The notes under the pieces are model-generated. The model was not told where the DNA came from and made no database searches. It saw only the letters and a program-made list of their open reading frames with translations. The translations under genes were made by a program, and so were the position numbers. Positions 38,207 through 48,545 of a DNA stretch of 64,000 bases are shown here, one piece after another. The stretch is taken from contig NZ_JAQNCY010000001.1 of the NCBI RefSeq assembly GCF_028368855.1, positions 434,001-498,000 on the forward strand. The letters are read 5' to 3'. Source of the stretch: Leisingera sp. SS27. Lineage in GTDB: Bacteria > Pseudomonadota > Alphaproteobacteria > Rhodobacterales > Rhodobacteraceae. Each line of letters starts with the position of its first letter. Within the stretch, counting starts at the first letter, position 1.

Positions 38207-40597
38207 TCAGAACCTCGCCTGCAAGGTCAGGTCAAAGGTCTGCTCTTCGTCGAAGTCCTCTTTCTGGAGAGCTTTGGAGAAGTTGAACCGCAGCGGGCCA
38301 AACCCTGTGGTCCACAGCAGCGATACGCCAACCACATGGCGGAAAGACCTGTTGCGGCCGACAATGGTGGCGCCTGTTGTGTCAACATCCTGAAGGCCCC
38401 AAAGCCCGCCGACATCGTAGAACAAGCCGCCGCGCATCCCCAGTTCCTCAGGCAGGCCGAGCGGGAACTCTGCGTCGAAACGCGCAACAGCGTAATAGTT
38501 GCCGCCAAGGAAGTCGTTGTAATTGCCGCCGCCCGGATTGCCGGGGCTTTGGTCCCGCGGACCAATACCGCCGGGTTCAAAACCGCGCATGACAGACGGC
38601 GTCAGAACAAATCGGTCGATAGAGCGGCTGCTGCCGCTGCCTTCCCACTGGAAGGCTCCAGCCTCAAGGGTCGCGCGGATCGTCACTTCCTCGTTGAAGA
38701 TCTGCTTCTGTGCAATCAGCTTGGTTGTTGCCTTGATGTACTCGGAATCCCCGCCGATACCGGCATAGTCCGCACCGATTTCAACCAGGAAGCCTGCGGT
38801 CGGATCCAGCCCGGTCAGGCGGCTGTCATAGCGGTAGGTAAACCCGATCGCACTGGCGTTGCGCTCGCCCTGCGCGATCTCGTTCCGCACCACTGGTCCT
38901 GCCAGATTCTGGTTGGTATCGTCATCATCAAACAGCATCTCATCCGCATCCCACGTATAGCGGACTTGTAGAGAAGTATCCTCCCCGGTGTCGAATGTCA
39001 GTGCCGGTCGGAAGAATACACGCTTGGTTCGATACTCCGAGAAACTGGAATCCGTTTCATTCAAACCGAGATCAAGATCGAAACGCAGCTTCCGTCCCAG
39101 CAGATAGGGTTCGGTGAAGCCCAGAACATACGAATCTGACTCGGTTGCGGTTGCAATATTGAAAGACAGACGCTGCCCGCGGCCCAGGAAATTGTTTTCC
39201 GTCAGGCCGATACTAAGGCCAAAACCATCGGTCACCGAGTATGCACCACCCAGGTTCAGCGAGCCGGTTGGCTGCTCTTCGACATCCACATCGACGATCA
39301 CCTGATCGGCAGAACTGCCTTCGCGGGTTTCAACATCCGCATTTGCAAAGAATCCAAGCGCCCGGATCCGTTCCGCGCTGTTGCGGATGGAACGCGGATT
39401 GAAGGGGTCGCCCTCGACAGAGGCAAACTGCTGGCGGACAACCCGGTCCAGCGTGGTGGTGTTGCCCTCAATGTCGATCCGTTCGACAAAGACGCGCGGG
39501 CCTCGGGTCAGAACAAATTCGATGTCCAGCGTCAGGTCGCGGTCATTGCGGGTGACCCGCGGTTCGACCCGCAGGAAGTCGATTTCCTTGCGGACGGCCA
39601 GACCTTCCATCCGGTCGATTGCATTTTCGACCAGCGTCGGCGTGTAGGTAACACCCGGCTTGATCCTCAGGGTCGATGCGAACTCGTCCGCATCCGCCTC
39701 AGCCATTTCACTGCTGACAGTGATATTGCCGAATTTGAACTGCTGCCCCTCTGTCACGTCAACGACCAGGAACACTGCATCGCGTTCTTCGGTCACTTCG
39801 GCGTTGGTGCTGTTCACGCGGAAATCAACATAGCCGCGCGACAGGTAGAAGTCCCGCAGCACCTGCTTGTCAAACTCCAGCCGGTCCTCAATCAGCGTAT
39901 CAGAGCGGATGAAGCCGCGCAGCAGGCCGGCTTGCTTGGTTTCCAGGACCCGGCGCAGGCGGCGGTCGGAATAGACGCGGTTGCCGGTGAAGGAAACGCG
40001 CTCCACTTCGATGGTATCGCCTTCGGAGATCTCGAAGACCAGGTCAACGCGGTTGTTGCTGCGGCGGATAATCCGCGGGGTCACGCGTGAGGCTAGGCGC
40101 CCTTGCACACTGTAGGCTTCGGCGATTGAAGCGGCGTCACGCTCTGCCTGGCTGGGGTTGAACACCCGGCGCGGAGCAGATTCGATGATCTGGGTGAGCG
40201 CGTCGTCTTTCAGGCGTTTGTTGCCCTCAAAACTGATTTGATTGATGGTCGGGAATTCAGTGACCTTGATCACCAGAGTGCTGCCGCGCGGCACGATTTC
40301 CACTGTTTCAAATACGCCACTGTCAAGAATGCGCTGGTAGGCATCGTTCAGCTCGCCCGCGCTGACAGTCTGGCCGCGCTCGATGCCGGTATAGGCCACA
40401 ACCGTGGACGTCTGGATGCGCTGGTTGCCTTCGACCTGCACCGAATTGAAACGGTAGCTTTGCGCCTCAGCCGACAGCGGTGCCAGCGCGTAACCCAGCG
40501 CAACTGCCAGAGAAATAGCAGAAACTTTCCGGTACAAGATATTGATGCCCGACTTGCGCTCGACACAGGACTTGCCTGCGATTTTCCCCCAAACCAT
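38207..40597 (-). CDS. bamA: Outer membrane protein assembly factor BamA
   Basis: Inserts β-barrel proteins into the outer membrane, 796 residues. A signal region (about 22-45) precedes five POTRA domains (about 47-420) and a 16-stranded barrel ending in QARF. The IGPRDQSPGNPGGGNYNDFLGG loop (about 685-705) is a surface loop, and GLFYDVGGLWG and RFNFSKAL mark the C-terminal barrel. The start is uncertain: ATG 40597 lacks a good ribosome-binding site and puts about 20 residues before the signal peptide. It is in the envelope operon, 127 bases after a small membrane protein gene. Confidence 0.95.
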   Translation of the reverse strand: MVWGKIAGKSCVERKSGINILYRKVSAISLAVALGYALAPLSAEAQSYRFNSVQVEGNQRIQTSTVVAYTGIERGQTVSAGELNDAYQRILDSGVFETVEIVPRGSTLVIKVTEFPTINQISFEGNKRLKDDALTQIIESAPRRVFNPSQAERDAASIAEAYSVQGRLASRVTPRIIRRSNNRVDLVFEISEGDTIEVERVSFTGNRVYSDRRLRRVLETKQAGLLRGFIRSDTLIEDRLEFDKQVLRDFYLSRGYVDFRVNSTNAEVTEERDAVFLVVDVTEGQQFKFGNITVSSEMAEADADEFASTLRIKPGVTYTPTLVENAIDRMEGLAVRKEIDFLRVEPRVTRNDRDLTLDIEFVLTRGPRVFVERIDIEGNTTTLDRVVRQQFASVEGDPFNPRSIRNSAERIRALGFFANADVETREGSSADQVIVDVDVEEQPTGSLNLGGAYSVTDGFGLSIGLTENNFLGRGQRLSFNIATATESDSYVLGFTEPYLLGRKLRFDLDLGLNETDSSFSEYRTKRVFFRPALTFDTGEDTSLQVRYTWDADEMLFDDDDTNQNLAGPVVRNEIAQGERNASAIGFTYRYDSRLTGLDPTAGFLVEIGADYAGIGGDSEYIKATTKLIAQKQIFNEEVTIRATLEAGAFQWEGSGSSRSIDRFVLTPSVMRGFEPGGIGPRDQSPGNPGGGNYNDFLGGNYYAVARFDAEFPLGLPEELGMRGGLFYDVGGLWGLQDVDTTGATIVGRNRSFRHVVGVSLLWTTGFGPLRFNFSKALQKEDFDEEQTFDLTLQARF

Positions 40598-40724
40598 TTT
40601 TCAGAACCCGATTATTATAGCAGCTTTGGGATGTGCGTACCGGGTTTGAAAGCGCTTGTCAAAACCAACTAAGGCGCTTCATCGGGGTAAGGCGCGCAGC
40701 GGGCTGCCGCGCCGGTTGCGGGAA

Positions 40725-40850
40725 TCACAAAGAGGCGAGCCAGGCGCCTGCAGCAAGCGCACCAAAGATCGCGAAACCGGTCAGTGCCCGGTCCCAATTC
40801 AGCCGGACCAGAAGGCCAAGGCCGTGATATGATTGCGAGAGTACGTGCAT
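40725..40850 (-). CDS. 41-residue membrane protein between rseP and bamA
   Basis: Short open frame of 41 residues beginning MHVLSQSYHGLGLLVRLNWD and ending AGAWLASL. It contains a C-terminal membrane helix (about 23-39) after a basic amphipathic region. A GGGGAAAG site precedes ATG 40850. It lies in the 396-base gap between rseP and bamA, so probably shares the envelope operon transcript. I recall similar small proteins near LNWDR motifs in Rhodobacterales, but have no function to offer. Confidence 0.55.
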   Translation of the reverse strand: MHVLSQSYHGLGLLVRLNWDRALTGFAIFGALAAGAWLASL

Positions 40851-40993
40851 CACTTTCCCCAGTTCTTCACCCAGCCGCCGGCAAGCAGCAGAAGGTCCTG
40901 CCAGCGGGTTGAAGAAAAGTTAATGCGGGATTGTGGCAGCACTTGGGCGGCACTGTGGCCGCCCTTGGCCGGGAACTTTAAACCGGTGCCCGT

Positions 40994-42343
40994 TCAGCAG
41001 AACAAGTCGTTACCCAACGCAAACAGCATCAGCGACAACACCACCGCGATGCCAAAGGTCATCAGAACCCGAACCGCCCTGTCGCTGGGCGGACGGCCTG
41101 CAACGGCCTCATAAGCGTAGAACATCAGATGTCCGCCATCGAGCGCAGGCACAGGGAACAGGTTCAACAACCCTACGGCCGTCGACAGAACCGCGATAAA
41201 CCGGATGAAGCTTTCTGCCCCCTGGCTGGCCATCGCACCAGAGGTTTCGGCAATTCCGATCGGGCCGGACAGATTACAGGTGCTGATCGCGCCGGTGATC
41301 ATGTGCTTCAGGCCCGACAAAGAGGTCTCTACCACCGCCCAGACCTGATAAGTGCCCGCCGCCAGCGCTTCGCCGAACCCTGCGGATTCGGTTGCCGGCG
41401 AAAACGCCAGACCGCCGACAATTCCGATCCGCCAGCGGGTGGCAAAACCGCCATCCGGCTGCGGTTCGTCCGTGCGCCGCGGTGCGAGCGCCATCTCGAC
41501 GGTTTCGCCGCCGCGCCACACATCCAGCACCAGCACCCGGCCGTCGGCTGTCTCAACCAGTTCCTTCAACTGATCGAAAGACACCAAGGGCGCGCCATCG
41601 ACCGAAACGATCACATCACCCGGCTCCAGCCCCGCGTCAGCGGCGGCGCTGCGCGGAACAACGCCCCGCACAAAAGGCGGGTAAAGATACGGCCCGCTGA
41701 CCGTCAGCTCCTCGCCCTTCCGGCGCACGGTATAGTCCAGCGGCTGTTCCTGGGGCAGTTCCTCCCGGAACGCCTCCCAGGCGTCTGAATCCAGGTAGTC
41801 GGGCACTGCCAATCCACCCGCTGCAATCAGCTCATCCCCCGGCTGAAGCCCGTTTGCAGCTCCGGGCAGCGTCTCAAGGGAGCCGATCGTTAGAGGATCG
41901 CGCATGGTTCCCTGCGAGAACGCGATGGCCGTGAAGATCAGCGCGGACATCACGAAGTTGAACACCGGGCCTGCCGCAACTGTTGCCCCCCGTGCCCACA
42001 GGGGCGCGCCATGCATGGTGCGCCGCAAGGCTGCCGGGTCAGCCGCAGCGGCCTCCATAGCCTGTGCATCCTTGCCCGAGGCCGCATCGGCATCACCCAG
42101 GAACTTCACAAAGCCGCCAAACGGCAGCGCAGCCACCTGCCAGCGGGTGCCGTGCTTGTCCACCCGGCTCCACAGAACAGGGCCGAAGCCCAGAGAGAAC
42201 ACCTCTGCATGGATGCCTGACCAGCGGCCGACGATGTAATGGCCGTACTCATGCACCGCCACGATCACCGACAAGGCAATGACAAAGCTGGCGATGGTAT
42301 AGAGAAAACCGCCAAACTGCGGGACAAAAGAAAGTACGTCCAA
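40994..42343 (-). CDS. rseP: Site-2 zinc metalloprotease RseP
   Basis: Intramembrane protease of the envelope-stress pathway, 449 residues. HEYGH (residues about 30-34, in VAVHEYGHYIVGRW) and the C-terminal NLFPVPALDGGHL supply the zinc site. Two PDZ-like domains (about 145-330) with PRSAAADAGLEPGDVIVSVDG lie between. It is immediately after dxr (four bases). Confidence 0.95.
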   Translation of the reverse strand: MDVLSFVPQFGGFLYTIASFVIALSVIVAVHEYGHYIVGRWSGIHAEVFSLGFGPVLWSRVDKHGTRWQVAALPFGGFVKFLGDADAASGKDAQAMEAAAADPAALRRTMHGAPLWARGATVAAGPVFNFVMSALIFTAIAFSQGTMRDPLTIGSLETLPGAANGLQPGDELIAAGGLAVPDYLDSDAWEAFREELPQEQPLDYTVRRKGEELTVSGPYLYPPFVRGVVPRSAAADAGLEPGDVIVSVDGAPLVSFDQLKELVETADGRVLVLDVWRGGETVEMALAPRRTDEPQPDGGFATRWRIGIVGGLAFSPATESAGFGEALAAGTYQVWAVVETSLSGLKHMITGAISTCNLSGPIGIAETSGAMASQGAESFIRFIAVLSTAVGLLNLFPVPALDGGHLMFYAYEAVAGRPPSDRAVRVLMTFGIAVVLSLMLFALGNDLFC

Positions 42344-42347
42344 AGAT

Positions 42348-43520
42348 CTACCCTATGCGTTCTTCGGCGGCCTGAGCCGCCTGTTTCCTGGCGACATGGT
42401 CAACCCGGGTCACGTTATCAAGTGTCATTGCGGCATCAATGAGGTCGCTTTCCGCCTCAATCCGCTCCAGAACTGCCGCCGTCACCGCTGCCATGTCAGT
42501 GAACCGGATGCGCCCGGCGATGAATTCATCCAGCGCCTGTTCCTTGGCTGCGTTGAAGGCCGCCCCCATCAGGCCGCCCCGCTCCATCACCTCATATGCC
42601 TGCCGAAGCGCCGGATAGCGCGCCGGATCGGGGGCGCGGAAATTCAGCTGACCGATGCGGGCAAGGTCCAGCCGCTCCACCGGCAGGGCCTGCCGCGCGG
42701 GCCAATGCAGCGCATAGCCGATAGCATGGCGCATATCAGCAGCGCCCAGATGCGCCATCAGCGCGCCATCGTTGAAGCCGACCAGCGCATGGACCAGCGA
42801 TTCCGGGTGCACCAGCACCTCGATTTGCTCAGGTCGAACGCCAAAGTATTCACGGGTTTCAATGACTTCCAGCGCCTTGTTGAACATCGACGCACTGTCG
42901 ATGGTGATCCTTTGACCCATGTCCCAATTGGGATGCGAGGACGCCTGCGCCAGGCTTGCCTTGGGCAGATCCTCCAGCGGCCAGTCACGGAAAGCGCCGC
43001 CCGACGCGGTGATGACAATCCGTTCAACCGCGTTCATGTCCTCGCCTGCAAGGCCCTGAAACACCGCCGAATGTTCACTGTCCACTGGCAGAAGCCGGGC
43101 CCCGTGCCTTTCCGCGGTTTCCAGCAGCAGCTTGCCTGCGCAAACCAAGGATTCCTTGTTGGCAAGCGCCAGCGTGGTGCCGTGTTTCAACGCCTCCAGC
43201 CCCGGCGCCAGCCCGGCAGCGCCAACAATCGCGGACATGATCCAATCCGCGGGCCGCCCCGCGGCCTCGACCAGAGCCGCCTGCCCGGCAGCAGCCTCCA
43301 CGCCAGACCCCTCCAGCGCCGCCCGCAGATCCGGCAGCCGGTCCGCAAAAGCGGTCACGGCCACATCTGCGCGCAAGGCAATGGCGTCTTCGGCCAGCTG
43401 GGCAATATTGGCACCGCCAGTCAGTGCCACGACGTCGTAGGCTTCGGGCGCGCGGCGGATCAGATCGATGGTGTTCTGGCCAATCGATCCGGTGGCACCG
43501 AAGATGGAGATTTTCCGCAT
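42348..43520 (-). CDS. dxr: 1-Deoxy-D-xylulose 5-phosphate reductoisomerase
   Basis: Second enzyme of the MEP isoprenoid pathway, 390 residues. NADPH-binding GATGSIGQNTIDLIR at the N-terminus and the metal/substrate motif LPVDSEHSAVFQ are intact, followed by ASGGAFRDWP and SSHPNWDMGQRITIDSASMFNK. It sits between cdsA and rseP in the envelope operon. Confidence 0.97.
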   Translation of the reverse strand: MRKISIFGATGSIGQNTIDLIRRAPEAYDVVALTGGANIAQLAEDAIALRADVAVTAFADRLPDLRAALEGSGVEAAAGQAALVEAAGRPADWIMSAIVGAAGLAPGLEALKHGTTLALANKESLVCAGKLLLETAERHGARLLPVDSEHSAVFQGLAGEDMNAVERIVITASGGAFRDWPLEDLPKASLAQASSHPNWDMGQRITIDSASMFNKALEVIETREYFGVRPEQIEVLVHPESLVHALVGFNDGALMAHLGAADMRHAIGYALHWPARQALPVERLDLARIGQLNFRAPDPARYPALRQAYEVMERGGLMGAAFNAAKEQALDEFIAGRIRFTDMAAVTAAVLERIEAESDLIDAAMTLDNVTRVDHVARKQAAQAAEERIG

Positions 43521-43536
43521 GGTCTTTCCTGACTGG

Positions 43537-44313
43537 TTATCCCCAGAAGGCGGCTACGGCCAAGAACATGGCCGCCGCGCCCAGCATACCGTCGAACCGG
43601 TCGAACAGGCCGCCATGGCCGGGAATCAGCGCGCTGGAATCCTTGACGCCCATTTTGCGCTTCAGGGCGCTCTCGGCAACGTCGCCGGCCTGACTGGCCA
43701 TCGACAAAAGAACCGACAGGATCACAAAGCCAAACCCCTGCCCCATCTGTCCTGCAAAAACTGCGCCGACGATGGCGGCCGCAATCCAGCCAGACGCTGT
43801 GCCGCTCCAGGTTTTCTTGGGGCTGACACGGGGCCAGAACTTGGGTCCGCCAATGGCCTTGCCTGCAAAGTACCCGGCCACATCCGTCACCACCACAATG
43901 CAGACCAGCCACAGCATCCAGGCCATGCCCATCTGTCCGCGCAGCCAGATAAAGCCGAAACCCGCCAGCAGCACCCACAGGGCAAAACCAGTGAAGTACT
44001 GCCGACGTTCGCTGATCTGACTGAAACCGGCTGCCACCGGCGCCGCCAGAACCGGCAGCACCCACAAGGCAGGCAGCAGGGACGCCAGCAGGACCGCGGC
44101 GGCCGAAATCGCACCGAGCTGCAGCGCCGTGCCGCTGCGCGACGGCATTAGCATCCGGACCAATTCCCACACCATGCCGCCGCAGCACAGCGCGATCATT
44201 GCATTGAAGATCAGCCCGCCTGACCAGACGGCAACGCCGCCCGCAGCGATCATCACCACGGCGGACAAAGCCCGCGGCAAGAGATCCGCCCAGCGGTCCT
44301 TGGCACCGCTCAT
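43537..44313 (-). CDS. cdsA: Phosphatidate cytidylyltransferase
   Basis: Makes CDP-diacylglycerol for phospholipid synthesis, 258 residues with six or more membrane helices. The signature S-x-(L/V)-K-R-K-x-x-K-D-x-x is GDVAESALKRKMGVKDSSALIPGHGG (about 210-235). It overlaps the upstream uppS stop by four bases. Confidence 0.95.
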   Translation of the reverse strand: MSGAKDRWADLLPRALSAVVMIAAGGVAVWSGGLIFNAMIALCCGGMVWELVRMLMPSRSGTALQLGAISAAAVLLASLLPALWVLPVLAAPVAAGFSQISERRQYFTGFALWVLLAGFGFIWLRGQMGMAWMLWLVCIVVVTDVAGYFAGKAIGGPKFWPRVSPKKTWSGTASGWIAAAIVGAVFAGQMGQGFGFVILSVLLSMASQAGDVAESALKRKMGVKDSSALIPGHGGLFDRFDGMLGAAAMFLAVAAFWG

Positions 44314-45068
44314 GTCTTAACAGCCCCGAACCGGCGGTCGCGGCGGCCATAGCTGCTGCACAGCCGCGCCAGTTCCTCAGCCGTGAAGTCCGGCCAAAGA
44401 GTGTCGATGAATTCGTATTCTGCATAGGCCGACTGCCACAGCAGGAAGTTTGAGATCCGCGCCTCGCCGCTGGTGCGGATCACCAGATCCGGATCTGGCA
44501 GCACATGGGTGTCCAGGTAGCGCGGCAGGGTTTCCTCATCGACGTCATCAGGGTTCAGCCGGCCCTCGGCCACGTCCCGCGCCAGCCGCTTGGTGGCCCG
44601 GGCCACCTCGTCGCGGCCGCCATAGTTCAGTGCGATGGTCAGCTGGGTGCCGCTGTTGCCCTCGGTCTTGCGCTCCAGCTTGTCCATGAGACCGGTCAGC
44701 TTGGCATCCAGCCGCACCCGGTCGCCGATGAACCGCACCCGCACATTCTTCTCAGCCAAGGCATTCATTTCCTTGGAGATATAGCGGCGGAACAGGCTCA
44801 TCAAACCGGTGACTTCGGTTTGTGTGCGCTTCCAGTTCTCTGTCGAGAAGGCAAAAATGGTCAGGTATTCCACGCCCAGACCCGGGCAGCACTCGACAAC
44901 TTCACGGACCCGGCGCGCGCCGGCATGGTGGCCGAACAGCCGCGGCCGGCCCCGGGCCTGCGCCCAGCGGCCATTGCCATCCATGATGATGGCCACATGG
45001 CGCGGGCCGGAACGCACCGCCGGAGCTTCTCCGGCAGCGCGCACTTGCGGGTTTGCGTCTCCTGGCAT
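44310..45068 (-). CDS. uppS: Isoprenyl (undecaprenyl) diphosphate synthase
   Basis: Makes the C55 lipid carrier for peptidoglycan and O-antigen, 252 residues. IIMDGNGRWAQARG near the N-terminus holds the catalytic Asp, and RTSGEARISNFLLWQ and the AELARLCSSYGRRDRRFG C-terminus are conserved. A short extra N-terminus of about 20 residues precedes the core. Start codon 10 bases after the frr stop. Confidence 0.95.
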   Translation of the reverse strand: MPGDANPQVRAAGEAPAVRSGPRHVAIIMDGNGRWAQARGRPRLFGHHAGARRVREVVECCPGLGVEYLTIFAFSTENWKRTQTEVTGLMSLFRRYISKEMNALAEKNVRVRFIGDRVRLDAKLTGLMDKLERKTEGNSGTQLTIALNYGGRDEVARATKRLARDVAEGRLNPDDVDEETLPRYLDTHVLPDPDLVIRTSGEARISNFLLWQSAYAEYEFIDTLWPDFTAEELARLCSSYGRRDRRFGAVKT

Positions 45069-45077
45069 TACAGCCCG

Positions 45078-45641
45078 TCAGACCTGCATGATCTCGGCTT
45101 GCTTGGTCTCAAGCGCCTCGTCCACATGCTTGATCATGGCGTCGGTCAGGTCCTGAACCTCGGCTTCCCAGAACTTCTGGTCGTCTTCCGACATGCCGTC
45201 GGCCTTGGCCTTCTTGATCTGGTCCATGCCGTCGCGGCGCACGTTGCGGATCGACACCCGGGCGTGCTCGGCGTACTGGCCGGCAACCTTGCCCAGCTCG
45301 CGGCGGCGCTCCTCGTTCAGTTCCGGGATCGGCAGCATGATGATGGTGCCGTTCAGCTGCGGATTAATGCCCAGGCCGGATTCGCGGATCGCCTTTTCCA
45401 CCTTGCCAACCAGGCCCTTGTCCCAGACGTTGATGGTTACCATGCGCGGCTCCGGCACGTTCACGGTGCCAACCTGGTTGATCGGCGTCATTGAGCCATA
45501 GGCATCCACCATCACCGGCTCCAGCATCGAAGCCGAGGCGCGGCCGGTGCGCAGCGAGGCGAACTCGGTGCGCAGGTTGGCCATGGCGCCTTCCATGCGG
45601 CGTTTCAGATCGTCGGTATCCAGTTCAAAATCATCAGACAT
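45078..45641 (-). CDS. frr: Ribosome recycling factor
   Basis: Releases ribosomes after termination with EF-G, 187 residues. [23 protein letters not shown] (about 26-48) and the C-terminal [21 protein letters not shown] are characteristic. It follows pyrH by 230 bases on the same strand. Confidence 0.98.
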   Translation of the reverse strand: MSDDFELDTDDLKRRMEGAMANLRTEFASLRTGRASASMLEPVMVDAYGSMTPINQVGTVNVPEPRMVTINVWDKGLVGKVEKAIRESGLGINPQLNGTIIMLPIPELNEERRRELGKVAGQYAEHARVSIRNVRRDGMDQIKKAKADGMSEDDQKFWEAEVQDLTDAMIKHVDEALETKQAEIMQV

Positions 45642-45871
45642 GCTGCTCTCTCCCCTTATCTGAGGCGGTCTTCCATTGGCTCATAAGCCATTGGAAGGCT
45701 GATGTATAGCGATCAAGCGGAGGATTCGCCGCCGCCGGTGCTGCAAGATCTAGCCTGCCCGCAGCCGAATTCACGGAATTGATCAAGCCGCTCTGACCCA
45801 GGCTTCGGCCTGACAAGCAAGACCGCCAGCGCTCAGAGCGCCAGCGGTTTTTCCTGTGGCGTCTCAGAAGC
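45642..45871. other. pyrH-frr intergenic region with hairpins
   Basis: No gene is seen. TTCCATTGGCT-n4-AGCCATTGGAA (45671-45697) pairs with one mismatch, just upstream of frr and may be its leader structure. An imperfect hairpin GCGCT-CAG-AGCGC with flanking CCGC/GCGG (about 45824-45849) lies near the end of pyrH and is followed on the plus strand by TTTTT. Confidence 0.4.
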
Positions 45872-46621
45872 TCAGCCCTGCACCTTGGTGTAGGTACCTT
45901 CACCCGACAGGATGCCGCGGAAACCGCCCGGCTCATCCAGCGGGAAGACGATCAGCGGCAGGTTGTTGTCACGCGCCAGTGCGATGGCAGAAGCGTCCAT
46001 CACCTTAAGGCGTTTAGCAAAGACATCGTCATAGCTGATCTCGTCGTAGCGGACCGCATCAGCGTGCTCCTTGGGATCTTTGTCGTAGATCCCGTCCACG
46101 CCGTTCTTGCCCATGAAGATGGCCTCGCAGGCCATCTCGTTGGCGCGCAGCGTGGCTGCAGTGTCGGTGGTGAAATAGGGATTGCCGGTGCCCGCAGCAA
46201 AGATGCAGACCCGCTTTTTCTCCAGGTGGCGCACGGCACGGCGGCGGATGTAGGGCTCCGCGACTTCATCCATGCGGATAGCGGAGATCACCCGGGTGAA
46301 CACCCCCAGACCTTCCAGCGCCGACTGCATTGCCAGCGCGTTCATCACCGTGGCCAGCATCCCCATGTAGTCGGCGGTGGTGCGCTCCATCCCCTGGGCA
46401 GAGCCGGACAGTCCACGGAAAATGTTCCCGCCGCCGATCACCATGCAGATTTCCACCCCCATTTCGTGCACGGTTTTCACTTCGCGGGCGATGCGCTGCA
46501 CGGTCGGCGGATGCAGGCCGAACCCCTGGTCGCCCATCAATGCCTCGCCCGAAATTTTCAGCATGACGCGTTTATAGGCGGCGGCCGGATCCAGTTCCGG
46601 CTTTTCTTGCGGTTGAGGCAT
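45872..46621 (-). CDS. pyrH: UMP kinase
   Basis: Phosphorylates UMP to UDP, 249 residues, amino-acid-kinase fold. [17 protein letters not shown] at the N-terminus, [12 protein letters not shown] and [19 protein letters not shown] are the diagnostic segments. It heads the long envelope operon and is divergent from miaA, so 46622-46750 holds promoters for both directions. Confidence 0.98.
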   Translation of the reverse strand: MPQPQEKPELDPAAAYKRVMLKISGEALMGDQGFGLHPPTVQRIAREVKTVHEMGVEICMVIGGGNIFRGLSGSAQGMERTTADYMGMLATVMNALAMQSALEGLGVFTRVISAIRMDEVAEPYIRRRAVRHLEKKRVCIFAAGTGNPYFTTDTAATLRANEMACEAIFMGKNGVDGIYDKDPKEHADAVRYDEISYDDVFAKRLKVMDASAIALARDNNLPLIVFPLDEPGGFRGILSGEGTYTKVQG

Positions 46622-46750
46622 GTTGCGCTCCAGAAGATGTGAGGGTTAATTTGCGCGGCAAAATGAAGTAAATCGCTGACGGTTTCAATCCGCGCAGCGC
46701 AGTTTCCGCGCATATTTGCGGAACACGCCCAAGAGACGGACTGAACCCGG

Positions 46751-47611
46751 ATGAACCTGCCCGACATTGACCCTGGCAAGCCTGTGCTGATTGCTGGCCC
46801 CACCGCCTCAGGAAAATCAGCGCTGGCGCTGGATATTGCGGCCCGCCAAGGCGGCGTCATCGTCAATGCCGACGCCAGCCAGGTCTATGACTGCTGGCGG
46901 GTGATCACCGCCCGCCCTTCGGCAGAGGAAGAGGCGCAGGCGCCGCATGCGCTTTACGGCCATGTGGCTTTTGACGCGGAGTATTCGGCCGGCCATTGGC
47001 TGCGTGAGGTGCTGCCCCTGCTCAATGGCCCGGAGCGTCTGATCATCGTCGGCGGCACCGGCCTCTACTTCACTGCTCTGACAGAAGGCATGGCCGAGAT
47101 TCCCGCCACTCCGCCCGCAGTGCGGGCCGAAGCTGACAGCCTGCCGCTGGAGGCATTGCGTGCAGAACTGGATCCGGAAACCGCCAGCCGCATCGACCTG
47201 ATGAACCGCGCCCGGGTGCAGCGCGCTTGGGAAGTGCTGAAGGCCACCGGGCGCCCCTTGGCAAGCTGGCAGGACGACACCCCAGCCCCGGCCCTGCCGC
47301 TCAAAAACTGCACGGCGATGGTCCTCAACTCGGACAAAACCTGGCTGGAGGACCGCATCCGCCGGCGCTTTGGCCTGATGCTGGATCAGGGCGCCATGGC
47401 GGAAATCGAAGCCATGCGCAGCCGGTATGATCCGGTCCTGCCATCCTGCAAGGCCATTGGCGTGCCGGAACTGATGGGCTACGCCGAAGGCCGCCTGACA
47501 CTGGAGGACGCGGAAGAGCGTGCGGCGGTTGCCACCCGGCAGTTTGCCAAACGTCAGCGCAGCTGGTTCCGCGCCAGGATGAAAAACTGGCACCAAGTCT
47601 CAATGACCTGA
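46751..47611 (+). CDS. miaA: tRNA dimethylallyltransferase
   Basis: Adds an isopentenyl group to A37 of tRNA, 286 residues. The P-loop is [17 protein letters not shown] (about 14-30), with [18 protein letters not shown] in the form [24 protein letters not shown] and the C-terminal [14 protein letters not shown]. Divergent from pyrH; no hfq follows. Confidence 0.97.
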   Translation: MNLPDIDPGKPVLIAGPTASGKSALALDIAARQGGVIVNADASQVYDCWRVITARPSAEEEAQAPHALYGHVAFDAEYSAGHWLREVLPLLNGPERLIIVGGTGLYFTALTEGMAEIPATPPAVRAEADSLPLEALRAELDPETASRIDLMNRARVQRAWEVLKATGRPLASWQDDTPAPALPLKNCTAMVLNSDKTWLEDRIRRRFGLMLDQGAMAEIEAMRSRYDPVLPSCKAIGVPELMGYAEGRLTLEDAEERAAVATRQFAKRQRSWFRARMKNWHQVSMT

Positions 47612-47741
47612 GCAGCGGATGCCGGCCGCAAGCCCTTCAAATTTTCAGCATCTTCCAGGCTGATAAGCGAAAACTTGCCAGAATCAGCAATTCATGAGCA
47701 GTTTCAGCCACTGACTCCGGATCCTCTGCCAAAAATTGCTT

Positions 47742-48545
47742 ATGCCATTCGATTCAGACTTCCCCAGAGATATCCATGCTGCTCCGCTGGTGCGGCTGGC
47801 TCCGGACGGCAGCTGGCAAACCCGTCTGGCACACAGCCGCTGCGACCATCTTCTGATCTGGATCACCCGCGGACAGGGCCGCCTCCTGCTGAACGGCGAA
47901 CAGCGCGGCTTTGGGCTGCATAGCGTCATCTTCATTCCCGCAGGCACGTTATGGTCCGCGGATTTCGGCCGCCAGTGCCTGGGCCAGGTACTGACGATGT
48001 CGGGCCCCTTGCTGCCGCCGTTCCCCGAAGAGCCCGTGCACAAGAGGTTCGCCAGCCTGCAGGAGCAGACCAGCCTGGCCGGGCACTTTGAGGCCATCAG
48101 CCGCGAACAGTCCGCACGCGAGCCGCACTGGAACCAGGCTGTTCAGGCCCGGTGCGAGCTGGCCGCAGTCGCCCTTCGGCGCCAGCCGGCATCAACAGGC
48201 AAGCAAACCGCAGCGCAGCGCCTCTGCCGGGCCTATTGCCAGCGTATCACCAGCCTCCAAGCCGGACAGCTCAGCATGGCAGACCACGCGGCGGCCCTAA
48301 ACGTGACACCGACGCATCTGACCCGGGTGTGCAAGACCGCAACCGGCAAGACCGCAGCAGCCTTGCTCACAGAGCGCCAGTTGCACGCCGCACGGACACT
48401 GCTCATCACTTCAGACCTTCCCATTCGCGACATCGCGTCCCGGCTGGGCTTTGGCAGTGCAGCCTATTTCACCCGCTTCATCTCGCAGCACACCGGCCAG
48501 CCCCCTCGCGGATTGCGGGAACCCGCCCGCAGGCAGCCGCAATAG
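47742..48545 (+). CDS. AraC family transcriptional regulator
   Basis: DNA-binding protein of 267 residues. An N-terminal cupin-like sensor domain (about 10-115) precedes the two-HTH AraC domain (about 165-262) with TPTHLTRVCKTATGKTAAALLTERQLHAAR and RDIASRLGFGSAAYFTRFI (within about 205-250). ATG 47742 was taken; TTG 47736 is in frame. It lies upstream of and on the same strand as the peptide-type ABC importer and may regulate it. Confidence 0.88.
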   Translation: MPFDSDFPRDIHAAPLVRLAPDGSWQTRLAHSRCDHLLIWITRGQGRLLLNGEQRGFGLHSVIFIPAGTLWSADFGRQCLGQVLTMSGPLLPPFPEEPVHKRFASLQEQTSLAGHFEAISREQSAREPHWNQAVQARCELAAVALRRQPASTGKQTAAQRLCRAYCQRITSLQAGQLSMADHAAALNVTPTHLTRVCKTATGKTAAALLTERQLHAARTLLITSDLPIRDIASRLGFGSAAYFTRFISQHTGQPPRGLREPARRQPQ

